From: Calothrix sp. PCC 7507
Lineage (GTDB): Bacteria > Cyanobacteriota > Cyanobacteriia > Cyanobacteriales > Nostocaceae
Direction: 5' to 3'
Length of the DNA stretch: 64,000 nucleotides
Assembly (NCBI RefSeq): GCF_000316575.1
Contig: NC_019682.1
Span: forward strand, 6,187,501-6,251,500
The notes beneath the pieces are model-generated. The model made no database searches and was not told the origin of the DNA. It saw only the letters and a program-made list of their open reading frames with translations. Below, piece after piece: positions 45,956-54,713 of the stretch (its first letter is position 1; each line of letters starts with the position of its first letter). A program made the position numbers and the translations under genes.

Positions 45956-46681
45956 AAGTTGCGAATTTTCGTCTCATCAATATAGCTATTCAAGCAAATC
46001 AAATAGCATCAGTGTGTATCAACTTGCCAGTTTTATAAAAATAACTGACTTGGTGGCCCTGAAAGCAGCTGGAGACTTGCTCAAAAACCGCTTCCCAACA
46101 ATAGGAAACGGTTTATCTAGCTTATCCTTGACTTTGTCGCTAGCTGATCAACCATGCAGGGTTTTGTCTTTATTTTCTATTTCATTAGCAGTACCCGCCT
46201 TGACAACAGCCGCACTACCAGTCAATTTTGCTGAGTGATTTCTCAAAATAATTTTACCAATTGGAGGGCAATCATACCCTGAGGGTTCCGCTTTAGCGGT
46301 ATGCCCCTACAGAATCACATGGTAATTTTTATTCGGGGAATCTCCTAAACACTCTTGCAGTTTATCTGTACCATCAGAAGCCTTGGTTTGTTCTATTTTA
46401 CGGTGAGTTTTTTCACGACGCACCTTGACAGCTTGTTCGTTACTTTCATTAACAATTGTAAGTAGGTGGGCACAATTAAACCTCACAAGGAACCCAAAAC
46501 TCTGATCAATGTTGGGTTTCACTTTGTACCCCTAGGGTGAAGCAAGCTACAACCCAAGCGACATCTTATCATCTGTACCTCTGAGTGGATGTCGAAACCT
46601 GAACTCTATCAGTGCTGATGTACTCTCAGCTTTTGCTAGCTATAGTAAACGAACAGGTAACGCTTCAAAGGAGTTAAAGAG
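45956..46681. other. Intergenic, weak coding-like traces
   Basis: 726 bp without a supported gene. AAACCG(c)TTCC at 46085 pairs with GGAA(a)CGGTTT to 46114. A minus-strand frame over 46307-46522 (71 codons, VKVRREKTHRKIEQTKASDG) looks protein-like but its end lies in a dispersed repeat (GGGCATACC-type at 46262-46305) and no start signal is good. Another minus-strand stretch (46230-46010) has a stop in the middle and may be a dead gene. Confidence 0.35.
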
Positions 46682-47305
46682 ATGGAAACCCAGCCAACTA
46701 ACCCATCACTAGCACTCACAGAAATTCCCCCTGGTCATCTTAACATCATGGGTTACGTTGATGAGTCAGAAGTCAACGGACCTGGTTGTCGTGCAGTTGT
46801 CTGGGTGCAGGGTTGTCCTCGTGAGTGTGCAGGCTGTTTTAATCCGGAATCTTGGTCATTTGAGATTAACCAACTGATTGCTGTTGATACCCTCGCAGAA
46901 AATATCCTCAAGAACCCCCGCAATACAGGTGTGACTTTCTCTGGTGGTGAACCCTTTTGGCAAGCATCTGCTTTGGCTTCTCTGGCTCGCAAGCTGAAGG
47001 CTGCTGGCTTAAATGTCATGTCCTTTACAGGCTTCACCCTCAAGCAACTACAGTCTAAATCCGCACCTCCAGGTTCTCAAGAATTACTAGAACAACTGGA
47101 TATTCTCGTTGACGGGCCGTTTGTGGAATCTCTCGCCATTCATTCTCCCAACTCCCCAGTTTCTTCTCGAAATCAACGAGTTAATGTCCTCAATCCAGCC
47201 TTGCAAGACCAAATTACCTGGGCTAGCGATCAGATAGAAATTCACATTCTCAAGGATGGTAGCCGCATTGTGACTGGCTACCAGGGTTCTTTGGAGTTGA
47301 GTTAA
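46682..47305 (+). CDS. NrdG-like radical SAM protein
   Basis: A 207-aa protein with the radical SAM [4Fe-4S] motif CPRECAGCFNP (CxxxCxxC) near residue 45 and the SAM-binding GVTFSGGEP (about 83-91). It resembles anaerobic ribonucleotide reductase activase (NrdG), but no nrdD gene is adjacent, so the partner protein is unknown; it could activate some other glycyl radical or modify a peptide. AAGGAG lies 8 nt before ATG 46682. The last residues are ordinary; the C-terminal half after residue 150 is less conserved. Confidence 0.8.
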   Translation: METQPTNPSLALTEIPPGHLNIMGYVDESEVNGPGCRAVVWVQGCPRECAGCFNPESWSFEINQLIAVDTLAENILKNPRNTGVTFSGGEPFWQASALASLARKLKAAGLNVMSFTGFTLKQLQSKSAPPGSQELLEQLDILVDGPFVESLAIHSPNSPVSSRNQRVNVLNPALQDQITWASDQIEIHILKDGSRIVTGYQGSLELS

Positions 47306-47933
47306 AGATTTTTTTGAGTAGTAAATAACTAGATAAAAATCGGGGCATTCTGCGTTAAGGAATGCAAATTTAATAACCTGCAATTCTGATTGAATTGGAA
47401 ATGGTGCCGTACTTTCGTCTAACACACCCTTCTTTTGCTGGGATCTAAGAACCCTCGTGCGATCGCGCATTCATTGGTGTCAACTTAAGCAAAAAATAGC
47501 TTGAAGCTCGGCCTCTTCACCCACCAGGGAACGAATTAAGAGGCTAATAGCGAAAGTCTACTTAAGTAGACTCAAGATTTTGGTCGATACTATAGTTATC
47601 TAAAGATGACTTTTGCTATGAGCAAGGAACTTCAGTTCCTTGCGGGAAATAAATCATACGTTAAGTTGACACCTATATCGCCAATTTCGCCCCTAAAATT
47701 TGGGGATGGTAGTGAAACTCAGCTATCATAACCATCCAGAAGGATATTTGCCTCAAAAATTGAAAGAAGCAAAGTCATTCATTTAGTTCTCAACTCAATA
47801 TAGCGGTTTTTAGCTCAGTGAGTTACAGTTTTAAATCGCCAAGCCTGTAGGGGCGGGGAAACCCCGCCCTCGATTGTGTGTCACTGAGTGCAGCCAAAGT
47901 GTTACATCCGATAGAGAACCGCTATATCAGTTT
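47306..47933. other. Intergenic with MITE and dispersed repeat
   Basis: 628 bp. 47355-47400 is an inverted copy of 9655-9708; 47476-47673 is a MITE-like element; 47840-47875 contains a GGGGCGGGG/CCCCGCCC hairpin of a dispersed type. An in-frame upstream extension of the next gene (from 47874) lies in this repeat and is not counted as coding. Confidence 0.65.
47476..47673. mobile_element. 198-bp MITE-like element with nested palindromes
   Basis: 13-bp perfect terminal inverted repeats, GGTGTCAACTTAA (47476-47488) and complement (47661-47673). Inside are two perfect palindromic structures: an 18-bp palindrome centred on ACTTAAGT (47555-47572) and a 10-bp stem GCAAGGAACT/AGTTCCTTGC (47622-47643). 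A further terminus copy is at 22449-22461. Confidence 0.7.
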
Positions 47934-48686
47934 ATGGAAATCCCCAACCCTATTAGCACAATTATTTGCCAACAGCCTTATCCGCTTTTATTTGCAACCA
48001 TCAGCGGTTCTCATTTGTATGGCTTTCCGTCACCAGATTCTGATTATGATCTGCGCGGTGTACATATTTTACCAGTACGAGAATTAGTAGGATTAGATAC
48101 TGGGACTGAAACTATCGCCATCTCAGAAAGCTACTCATCTTTAGAACTAGATTTGGTCACTCATGATATCAAAAAATTCTTCTTATTACTCCTCAAAAAG
48201 AATGGCTATGTCTTAGAACAACTGTATTCGCCTTTAATCCTCAAAACTACACCAGAACATGAGGAACTGAAATGTATTGCGAAAGGCTGTATTACTCGTC
48301 ATCATAGTCACCACTATTTTGGTTTTGCAGCAACACAATGGAAACTTTTCGCCAAAGAACAGCCACATCAAGTTAAGCCATTGCTTTATGTTTATCGCGT
48401 GCTGTTATCTGGAATTTACCTTATGCAGACAGGAGTAGTTGAAGCTAATTTAATCAAGCTCAATGAGGTTTTTAATTTACCATACATTCATGATTTAATT
48501 GCCCAAAAGCTGAGTGATAGAGAACAGTCTATTTTGTCAAATTTCGATATGGCTTTTTATCAGCAAGAATATGAGCGACTGCGTAGTCAGTTGCAAACGG
48601 TTTATGAAACCAGTAAATTACCTGAAGCATCTGTGGCGAAGGCAGCGTTACATGACTTGCTATTGCGGTTGAGAACTAGGAGTTAG
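47934..48686 (+). CDS. Predicted nucleotidyltransferase
   Basis: A 250-aa protein from ATG 47934 (an in-frame frame opening at 47874 is repeat-derived). GSHLYGFPSPDSDYDLRGV carries the polymerase-beta-type nucleotidyltransferase signature (GS...DSDYD, two metal-binding aspartates). The rest is helical. It resembles bacterial proteins annotated as predicted nucleotidyltransferase; substrate unknown (AMP/UMP transfer to protein or antibiotic-type small molecule). Confidence 0.82.
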   Translation: MEIPNPISTIICQQPYPLLFATISGSHLYGFPSPDSDYDLRGVHILPVRELVGLDTGTETIAISESYSSLELDLVTHDIKKFFLLLLKKNGYVLEQLYSPLILKTTPEHEELKCIAKGCITRHHSHHYFGFAATQWKLFAKEQPHQVKPLLYVYRVLLSGIYLMQTGVVEANLIKLNEVFNLPYIHDLIAQKLSDREQSILSNFDMAFYQQEYERLRSQLQTVYETSKLPEASVAKAALHDLLLRLRTRS

Positions 48687-48729
48687 AAGTTATTACCTGT
48701 TTCTTTCTCACTCCTAACTCTGAACTTTT

Positions 48730-49110
48730 TTAAAATTTTCCACTTCCAGCTGCAATAGCCAAAGCACCCCAACCAGCCAGAAATGCTACTCCTCCGAGTG
48801 GTGTAATTGCTCCCAAGGATTTAATACCAGTTAAACTCAAGGCATACAAGCTCCCTGAGAAAATGGCAATACCAATGATAAATAGCCAACCACTAGCGAT
48901 GAGGGTAGATGGAGGCGATTCGCTACGACTCAGTAGTACTGCTACTAGTAAAAGTGCAAGAGCGTGGTACATTTGATAACGAGCGCCAGTTTCAAAAATT
49001 TCTAGCGATCGCTCACTAATTTTTTCCCGTAAAGCATGGGAAGCAAAAGCACCAGCCGCAACAGACAAACCACCCAAAACAGCAGCTATACTCAAAAAAA
49101 TCTGCGTCAT
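48730..49110 (-). CDS. DUF423 membrane protein
   Basis: A 126-aa protein with four predicted membrane spans; FLSIAAVLGGLSVAAGAFASHALREK and GARYQMYHALALLLVAVLL are DUF423 hallmarks. The function of this widespread inner-membrane family is unknown. It is 27 bp downstream of the next minus-strand gene, 49138-49629, which may be cotranscribed. Confidence 0.85.
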   Translation of the reverse strand: MTQIFLSIAAVLGGLSVAAGAFASHALREKISERSLEIFETGARYQMYHALALLLVAVLLSRSESPPSTLIASGWLFIIGIAIFSGSLYALSLTGIKSLGAITPLGGVAFLAGWGALAIAAGSGKF

Positions 49111-49137
49111 TAGACCTAACCGTCAATTTGTAGAGAG

Positions 49138-49629
49138 TTAAATCTCAAAATGATATGATATAGCACCATCCTCACTCACCTTAAAATTAGCATTGAATTC
49201 TTTAGCTTTTTCATCTAAATATTCTCTAGCTGTGATTGCAGGTAGTTGCGACTTAATTGCAAAGCCAGCAACAGTCATGCGACCTTTATTTTCTTGTAGC
49301 ATGTGATAAAAAATAGATTGCAGCTGTTCATTCACCTGCTGATCTAGCGCTTTTTTCTCTTGCCGACTCTGACGATATAATCCTAAGCTTAACCATCCCC
49401 CCAATATGAGAGTAGGAACACCAAAAATTAGACTTTGTCTAGCAGTAGTATCAAGTAGAGAAAGAGCATCTCTATTCACATATTCTCTTGCATAGTCCTC
49501 TTCCTCTATGGCTGTGGGGATTGGCTCCAACATACTATTTTTTTCTAGTGCAGCTGAGACTGATAATGTTAAAAACATGAATCCGAGTGTGAGTAGCCAA
49601 CCTGCAGCTAGTTTTTCAGCAGTCTTCAT
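49138..49629 (-). CDS. Unknown protein with two membrane spans
   Basis: A 163-aa protein: a first span or signal anchor (WLLTLGFMFLTLSVSAA, 11-27), an acidic external loop (EPIPTAIEEEDYAREYVNRD), a second span (LIFGVPTLILGGWLSLGLY, 67-85) and a basic cytosolic tail with a winged-helix-like part (MTVAGFAIKSQLPAITAREYLDEKAKEFNANFKV). It looks like a cyanobacterial conserved protein, but I do not recognise the family. Upstream is chlM (160 bp away), downstream the DUF423 gene. Confidence 0.68.
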   Translation of the reverse strand: MKTAEKLAAGWLLTLGFMFLTLSVSAALEKNSMLEPIPTAIEEEDYAREYVNRDALSLLDTTARQSLIFGVPTLILGGWLSLGLYRQSRQEKKALDQQVNEQLQSIFYHMLQENKGRMTVAGFAIKSQLPAITAREYLDEKAKEFNANFKVSEDGAISYHFEI

Positions 49630-49788
49630 AGTTCCACCTCAGATTTGAACCTTGCTTGTGATTTTAACCTCACTTGCTCTGAGGTTGCAGTAATTGCCAA
49701 AATATTGCTTTCTTTTTGTAAAGAAATTATAAAATTTAGGGAATGGGGACTGGGTGATTCTTTATCTCCCTTATCCCCCTGATCTCCC

Positions 49789-50475
49789 TCAACTACGTGT
49801 AGCCTCAAGGATGCGAGAAAAATAGAAGCGAGTCCGAGTCATTGACTGTCGTTGCACACAGAAGCCATTACTTTCGAGAATTTTGACCACATCAGCTTCA
49901 CGATGGAGGTAGGCGCGAGTGGCTTTACTTGGGCCAGGAAAGAAGCTGCCAATTTTTTTGAGTATAGTCAAAGCGCAAGTCTTGGGTGCAAAACTGAGGA
50001 TGAGGCGCGACTGGGACAAAGAACAAAGATGAGAAATCATCTCGTCTGCTTTGTCTTGGGGGTAGTGGATGAGAACATCCAGACAAATGACAGTATGGTA
50101 ATTACCGGTTAAGGATTCCAAATCCTGGACTGCGAAGGTAGGGTTTTCGGCATTACCCAAGGTTTTTGAGGCTCTATCCTGAGCTTCCGACACCATTTTA
50201 TCAGAAATATCGCTGGCATAGACCTTTGCACCATCTACAGCTAGGGGAATGCTGAGACTACCCACACCACAACCAGCATCACAAATCGATAACTCTGCTA
50301 AATTATTATCAGCTTTCAGCCAGCCGATGACTGTATCCACTGTTTGCTGATGTCCAGTGCGGATATCTAGCTGGACTTTGTTGACTTCGCCATCGCCGTA
50401 GATCCGCCGCCAGCGGTCAAACCCTGTGGAATTGAAATATTCACGGACTATTGTTTTATCGTCGGCTGCGTTCAT
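49789..50475 (-). CDS. chlM: Magnesium-protoporphyrin IX methyltransferase
   Basis: Methylates the 13-propionate of Mg-protoporphyrin IX in chlorophyll synthesis. A 228-aa SAM-dependent enzyme: N-terminal DDKTIVREYFNSTGFDRWRRIYGD is diagnostic for ChlM/BchM; SAM motif ICDAGCGVGSLSIPLA (about 64-79); VICLDVLIHYP and FAPKTCALTILKKIGSFFPGPSKATRAY follow. ATG 50475 is the start. Probably its own transcription unit. Confidence 0.96.
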   Translation of the reverse strand: MNAADDKTIVREYFNSTGFDRWRRIYGDGEVNKVQLDIRTGHQQTVDTVIGWLKADNNLAELSICDAGCGVGSLSIPLAVDGAKVYASDISDKMVSEAQDRASKTLGNAENPTFAVQDLESLTGNYHTVICLDVLIHYPQDKADEMISHLCSLSQSRLILSFAPKTCALTILKKIGSFFPGPSKATRAYLHREADVVKILESNGFCVQRQSMTRTRFYFSRILEATRS

Positions 50476-50674
50476 AACGTTTGGTTCTCAAGGGTTCCCA
50501 ATCCTTAAACTTATCATTGATGGGAACCTGAAAAAACGCTTCTGATTACAGAATTTTCTCAATATCGCCTACCGTAAACTCCTATGCTATGATTATTTGA
50601 CTGGTGAAATCTGGCTACTAAACAGTCACAAAACTAGTTACATAGCAGCCAAAAAAAAGCTAGAACGTAGATGC

Positions 50675-50746
<72 letters not shown>

Positions 50747-50766
50747 TTCAGAAAATCAAGTATTTC

Positions 50767-50787
50767 AGGGCTTTCGCGCCCTTTTTA
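50767..50787 (+). terminator. Terminator after tRNA-Cys
   Basis: AGGGC (50767-50771) pairs with GCCCT (50778-50782), 6-nt loop, followed by TTTTA. A short but well placed terminator for the tRNA transcript. Confidence 0.65.
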
Positions 50788-50848
50788 TTGGACGTTCAAG
50801 GGCTTGTTCTTCAAGCCTTCAGAGATTTTTGGGGTTATTTTGGGTAGT

Positions 50849-50951
50849 TTGGGTAAAGAACTGGGGTAAAAATGTAAGGTAGAGGTTTTACCCCAATAGG
50901 TAGTTCTGGGGTAAAATTGGGGTAAAGTGGAAGGATAAAGGTTCTTACCCC
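50849..50951. repeat. GGGGTAAA repeat cluster (possible integrase arm sites)
   Basis: Three direct copies of GGGGTAAA at 50863-50870, 50908-50915 and 50919-50926, one inverted TTTACCCC at 50887-50894, one inverted TTACCCC at 50945-50951, and a degenerate TTGGGTAAA at 50849. They lie between tRNA-Cys and the integrase remnant, where arm-type integrase binding sites would be expected. Confidence 0.6.
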
Positions 50952-50965
50952 AGTTAATTACCCTC

Positions 50966-51338
50966 ATGGAACCTCAAAAATCTCAAAATATTGCCCGTCG
51001 GCGTTCAGTCCAGATAAAGACCTCTAACGGTAGTCTGCAATTGGTTTTTTCTCATCCTATTACTACGCCGACAGGAGAGATAAAAACCAAGCGCTTCTAC
51101 GGTTTCAACAGGGCATTATGATACGCCTCTAGGAAAACTTCAGGCATCAGCTTTAGTGAATATTGACTATGGAGAGTTTGATGCCAGTTTAACTAAGTAC
51201 AAACCAGCAGCATCATTAAGCACCGTTAGCTCAATTACGCCCATTAGTCCTTCAGCTACCCCCCAATATGACTTGGGAGAATTATGGGCAAAATACGCTG
51301 AGTTTAAAAAACCACAGGTTAGTCCTTCTAAGATCTGA
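50966..51338 (+). pseudogene. Phage-type integrase, N-terminal remnant with frameshift
   Basis: From ATG 50966: MEPQKSQNIARRRSVQIKTSN and on to RFYGFNRAL stop (TGA 51119), while the natural reading continues in the next frame as GHYDTPLGKLQASALVNIDYGEFDASLTKY and ends after DLGELWAKYAEFKKPQVSPSKI at 51338. This resembles the arm-binding N-terminal region of a tyrosine recombinase from cyanobacterial integrative elements. One base slip near 51100 and loss of the catalytic C-terminus make it dead. It lies 220 bp after tRNA-Cys. Confidence 0.65.
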
Positions 51339-51386
51339 TAAAGTTGCTTTCGTACTGAATGCGGCTATCTATGATCACTTTATTAA

Positions 51387-51557
51387 TTAACTCTAATTAA
51401 GCTGTCTCAAGTAGCAATCTCTGAAAACCCTTGGATTAAGTATGCAGGCTTTTTCAAAGACGATCCATATTTTGCTGAAATTGCTTTATCAATTCGAGCC
51501 GAATGGGAGTCAAACGACGATTCAGAGGTTGATCCCTCCTTGTACATGGTTGAGTAG
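51387..51557 (+). pseudogene. VapB-like antitoxin remnant
   Basis: The frame reads LSQVAISENPWIKYAGFFKDDPYFAEIALSIRAEWESN and ends at TAG 51555-51557. ENPWIKYAGxFKDDP is typical of a small antitoxin found with PIN-domain toxins in cyanobacteria. No start codon is found before an in-frame stop at 51384, so the 5' end is decayed. The vapC start is 10 bp downstream. Confidence 0.55.
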
Positions 51558-51566
51558 CCTTTTCTT

Positions 51567-51626
51567 ATGAGTCTATTTATTTTGGACACAGACCATGTTT
51601 CATTGTGGTTTCGAGGGCATTCCTCA
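51567..51626 (+). pseudogene. VapC-like PIN toxin, truncated after about 20 codons
   Basis: ATG 51567 begins MSLFILDTDHVSLWFRGHS, the N-terminal strand of a PIN nuclease with its first acidic residue (LDTDHVS). Homology ends at the edge of a dispersed repeat (TTGTTGGGTTTCACTCCG, from about 51630), so the toxin is cut off and inactive. Together with the preceding remnant this was a vapBC-type module. Confidence 0.6.
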
Positions 51627-51668
51627 AGACTTTGTTGGGTTTCACTCCGTTCAACCCAACCTTGTATA

Positions 51669-51732
51669 TTGATACAGATGCGTTGGTAAGGGCGCGGTCT
51701 CCGCGCTCCTACGAGAAATCTATCTGTATCAA
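51669..51732. mobile_element. 64-bp inverted-repeat element
   Basis: TTGATACAGAT (51669-51679) and its exact complement (51722-51732) enclose GC-rich sequence (GGGCGCGGTCTCCGCGCTCC). A MITE-like fragment inserted just after the truncated vapC. Confidence 0.6.
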
Positions 51733-51867
51733 CGTTTTCGTGAATTTGTATTATGGGTAGACACAGAGTTAGGACAGTTCATTCTTTAATTATGCAACGC
51801 CCTTTGTCTGCATCGTCTGTGGTTAAATGAATCAGAATTTAAATAGGTTTAAAGCTTTTTACAGACA

Positions 51868-52227
51868 ATGCAAATTACTCAAAGTCTGCACACAGCAATT
51901 CTTGTTACCGACTTGGAACGATCTGAATATTTTTACGGCAAAGTATTAGGATTATCCAAAGTAGACCGCGTTCTGAAATATCCTGGTGCATGGTATCAAG
52001 TTGGTGATTATCAAATTCATCTGATAGTTGCGTCTTCTGTCCTCACGGAAAACCAAAATCAAAAATGGGGACGTAACCCTCACGTTGCTTTCTCTGTTGC
52101 TGACTTAGACATTGCCAAGCAAGAGCTACTTGATCAAAATTATCTCATCCAAGTGAGTGCCTCTGGTCGTGCGGCTTTCTTTACCCACGACCCGGATGGG
52201 AATATTGTCGAATTGAGTCAAGGGTGA
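51868..52227 (+). CDS. VOC superfamily (glyoxalase-fold) protein
   Basis: A 119-aa single-domain vicinal oxygen chelate protein: HTAILVTDLERSEYFYGKVLGLSKVD, HLIVAS, NPHVAFSVADLDIAK and DPDGNIVELSQG contain the metal-binding His/Glu positions of this fold. It would act as a dimer. Substrate unknown; glyoxalase I, dioxygenase or resistance roles occur in the family. It lies 37 bp upstream of the recombinase-like gene with STRR-like DNA in between. Confidence 0.85.
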   Translation: MQITQSLHTAILVTDLERSEYFYGKVLGLSKVDRVLKYPGAWYQVGDYQIHLIVASSVLTENQNQKWGRNPHVAFSVADLDIAKQELLDQNYLIQVSASGRAAFFTHDPDGNIVELSQG

Positions 52228-52264
52228 GGGAGATGAGGGAGAAGTTATCAATGACCAATGACTA

Positions 52265-53557
52265 ATGAAAATCATTGCTTACGCTTATAGTGACCCTTTA
52301 CTAGAGTCCTCTCTTGATCCCACTAATTGGGGATGGGAGATGGATAGAATTTATCATGATTTGGGGAAGCGGTCTGAATTACAGCAGTTAATCAATGATT
52401 GTCAAACCGAAGCAGCAGTTTATCTCTTAATTCGCCGCTTAGAAGAATTAGGGGATAGTGTGGAGGAAGTGAGCGATCGCCTAACTACACTAGAAGCAAT
52501 GGGTGTAATGGTGATTGCTACTGAACAACCTTACACCTCAGAAAATGCTAATCTCCGCGCCCAATTACTAAAATTGCTACAGGAAATTCAACGCCAGCAA
52601 CGTAGTCGGCGCATCCGTCAAGGTCATGCCCGCAGCCGTTTAGAAGCCTCGCCCCCACCTGGCAAACCACCCTATGGCTATCGTCGAGGTAAAGGAAAAT
52701 ATACTATTGACCGCAGTACTTCCCCGGTAGTCAAAGATTTTTTTGAACAATTTTTACTCTATGGTTCGCTGCGGGGTGCAGTCCGTTACTTGGCAAAAAA
52801 ATACGGTAAGAAAATCTCTGTCACCACAGGTAGGCGCTGGTTGACTAATCCAGTCTATCGGGGGAATACAGCCTATCAGCATGGTGAAATTATTTCCAAT
52901 ACTCATATACCCATTATTTCCCAGGAAGAAGCCGCTCAAGTTGACCGAATTTTGCGCCGTAATAGTCGTTTACCATCCCGGACTGCAAGTGCGCCGCGTT
53001 CTCTGGCTGGGTTGGTTGTTTGTGCTGAGTGTCAGTCACACATGACAGTCACTCGTGTCACCCAGCGATACCAAGACAAAGAATATCTTTATTTGCGTCC
53101 TATTAACTGTCCCCAACTTCCCAAATGTCGCGCTATTGCTTACCAAGAAGTTTTAGCACAGACAATCACAACGGTTTGTCGTGATTTACCCCTAGCCGTA
53201 GCTGGGATGAATTTTCCCCAATTGGATGCGATTAAGAATAATTTAGGAGATGCGATCGCCCGTCAGCAAGAAATACTCACTCAGTTACCTGCTTTAATCG
53301 AAACTGGAGTGTTAGATACTGAAACAGCAAAGTTAAGGGCATACAAACTCCGCACGGAAATTTCAGCACTCCAAGCCAAGCTAGCGACTCTCCCACCAGT
53401 GAACTTGCGTTCTGTGGCTCAAGCTGTTTCGATTCCCCAATTTTGGTTAGATTTATCAGAGTCAGAACGCAGATTTTATTTTCGAGAATTTATTCGGCAA
53501 ATTGAGATTATTCGCCAAGATAATGAGTGGACATTACAAGTTATTTTTATCTTTTAA
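52265..53557 (+). CDS. Large serine recombinase-like protein with altered active site
   Basis: A 430-aa protein with the architecture of a large serine recombinase: resolvase-like N-terminus (1 to about 120), recombinase domain (PPGKPPYGYRRGKGKYTID, about 130-230), zinc-ribbon-like CAECQSH..CPQLPKC, and coiled-coil C-terminus. The usual YARVS start is AYAYSDP, so Ser9 may be the nucleophile but the adjacent Arg is absent, and the canonical LDRLGR is LEELGDS at about 59-65, replacing both catalytic arginines with acidic residues. It may therefore be inactive as a recombinase. The gene is intact. It has no visible attachment sites nearby. Confidence 0.75.
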   Translation: MKIIAYAYSDPLLESSLDPTNWGWEMDRIYHDLGKRSELQQLINDCQTEAAVYLLIRRLEELGDSVEEVSDRLTTLEAMGVMVIATEQPYTSENANLRAQLLKLLQEIQRQQRSRRIRQGHARSRLEASPPPGKPPYGYRRGKGKYTIDRSTSPVVKDFFEQFLLYGSLRGAVRYLAKKYGKKISVTTGRRWLTNPVYRGNTAYQHGEIISNTHIPIISQEEAAQVDRILRRNSRLPSRTASAPRSLAGLVVCAECQSHMTVTRVTQRYQDKEYLYLRPINCPQLPKCRAIAYQEVLAQTITTVCRDLPLAVAGMNFPQLDAIKNNLGDAIARQQEILTQLPALIETGVLDTETAKLRAYKLRTEISALQAKLATLPPVNLRSVAQAVSIPQFWLDLSESERRFYFREFIRQIEIIRQDNEWTLQVIFIF

Positions 53558-53667
53558 TAGTATGGTTTAGAGCCACGAGACAAGGCAGTCTTAGCAGCTG
53601 CGGTATGAGCGATCGCTAGATTAAACTGGGTTCAATTTATACCTCGAACCAAGCTAGGACTCCAGGG

Positions 53668-54555
53668 ATGACGCAACTCGCTTTAGATGTAACAACAGTA
53701 GGAAAGCTAGCTGAAAGCCTCCCCACCCCACCACTGCTAACAAGTCAACAAGCCAACTGGAACCATGTTTTTCTTGCTGATTACCAGCATCCTGGTGCAG
53801 AACTCAATGAACCTGCGATCCCATTTCACGTACTAGAAGTAATGGATAATAGGTCACGAGTACCCCATGAACGCCGTCTCGGTACAAAGTTTCTGTCTTA
53901 TCCCATCCGTCAGGGTGAAGTTTTTCTCTGTCCAGCGCAAACAGCCCAGTGGATTACCTGGAAGAAAACATTAAACTTCTCATTGGTGGTATTTGATCCT
54001 CGGTTTATTGAACAGCTAGCAAATGAAGTAGACATTTCTCAGGCGATCGAATTTATACCTCAATGGCAAGTTTTTGATCCCGTGATTCAGACTATTACCA
54101 ATGCACTCAAAGCTGACTTAGCCGCTGGATGCCCAGCTGGTTCCTTATATGGGCAACATTTTGGCACAGCTCTTGCAACCCATCTACTCACAAAGTTGAC
54201 AGTTAATCAGCCAAATGTTTCTGAATATGATGATGGATTGCCACGCCATCAACTAAAAAAAGTCTTGGAACACATTGAGGCGAATTTAACTGAAAAAATT
54301 CAACTAGAAGACTTAGCAAAAATTTCCGGAATGAGTGTATTCTACTTTGCACGGCAGTTTAAGCAATCCATGCAAATACAACCCCATCAATACGTGCTGC
54401 GACGAAGGGTAGAACGCGCTAAACAATTGCTGAAATGCCCAGACTACAGCGTTACTAAAGTAGCAGCAGAATGTGGTTTTGCCAATCCATCTCATCTCAG
54501 TCGTCATTTCTACAAGTTAGTTAAAATGTCTCCCGGAGAGTTTCGCAATCAATAG
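53668..54555 (+). CDS. AraC-family transcriptional regulator
   Basis: A 295-aa regulator with an N-terminal cupin-like sensing domain (about 1-170) and a C-terminal AraC domain with two HTH motifs: LEDLAKISGMSVFYFARQFKQSM and VTKVAAECGFANPSHLSRHFYKLV. The gene precedes a DUF3291-like enzyme gene by 158 bp, so it may regulate it. ATG 53668 is used; the N-terminal sequence is low complexity. Confidence 0.9.
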   Translation: MTQLALDVTTVGKLAESLPTPPLLTSQQANWNHVFLADYQHPGAELNEPAIPFHVLEVMDNRSRVPHERRLGTKFLSYPIRQGEVFLCPAQTAQWITWKKTLNFSLVVFDPRFIEQLANEVDISQAIEFIPQWQVFDPVIQTITNALKADLAAGCPAGSLYGQHFGTALATHLLTKLTVNQPNVSEYDDGLPRHQLKKVLEHIEANLTEKIQLEDLAKISGMSVFYFARQFKQSMQIQPHQYVLRRRVERAKQLLKCPDYSVTKVAAECGFANPSHLSRHFYKLVKMSPGEFRNQ

Positions 54556-54713
54556 CAAGAATGTGTTCATACTCGACAAGAACATATTCGCCTGTGTCAA
54601 GTTGAGTTTAATACAATTTGAATTATTCAGCCCTAGCAAGTGTTTGAGGTTAACCCATTGAATTTAATCATATTCAATCTTCGAGCAAACTGCTTGGTTG
54701 CTTTTATCGCACT

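Larger units (their letters stand above)
51558..51867. other. Intergenic with dispersed repeats
   Basis: 310 bp to the VOC gene. It holds a GTTGGGTT..AACCCAACC hairpin (about 51634-51660) and a 64-bp inverted-repeat element (51669-51732). A short frame EFVLWVDTELGQFIL (51734-51789) may be the end of another lost gene; not identifiable. Confidence 0.45.

Noticed and set aside
45900-46238. 112-codon plus-strand frame
   Set aside because: It overlaps the zinc-ribbon gene in antisense and has no start signal or homology.
46307-46522. 71-codon minus-strand frame
   Set aside because: Composition is somewhat protein-like but it lies in a repeat-flanked gap with no good start and no recognised family. 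Kept only as a trace.
49626-49808. 60-codon minus frame after chlM
   Set aside because: It begins inside chlM and runs through repeat-like sequence (DQGDKGDKES); no homology.
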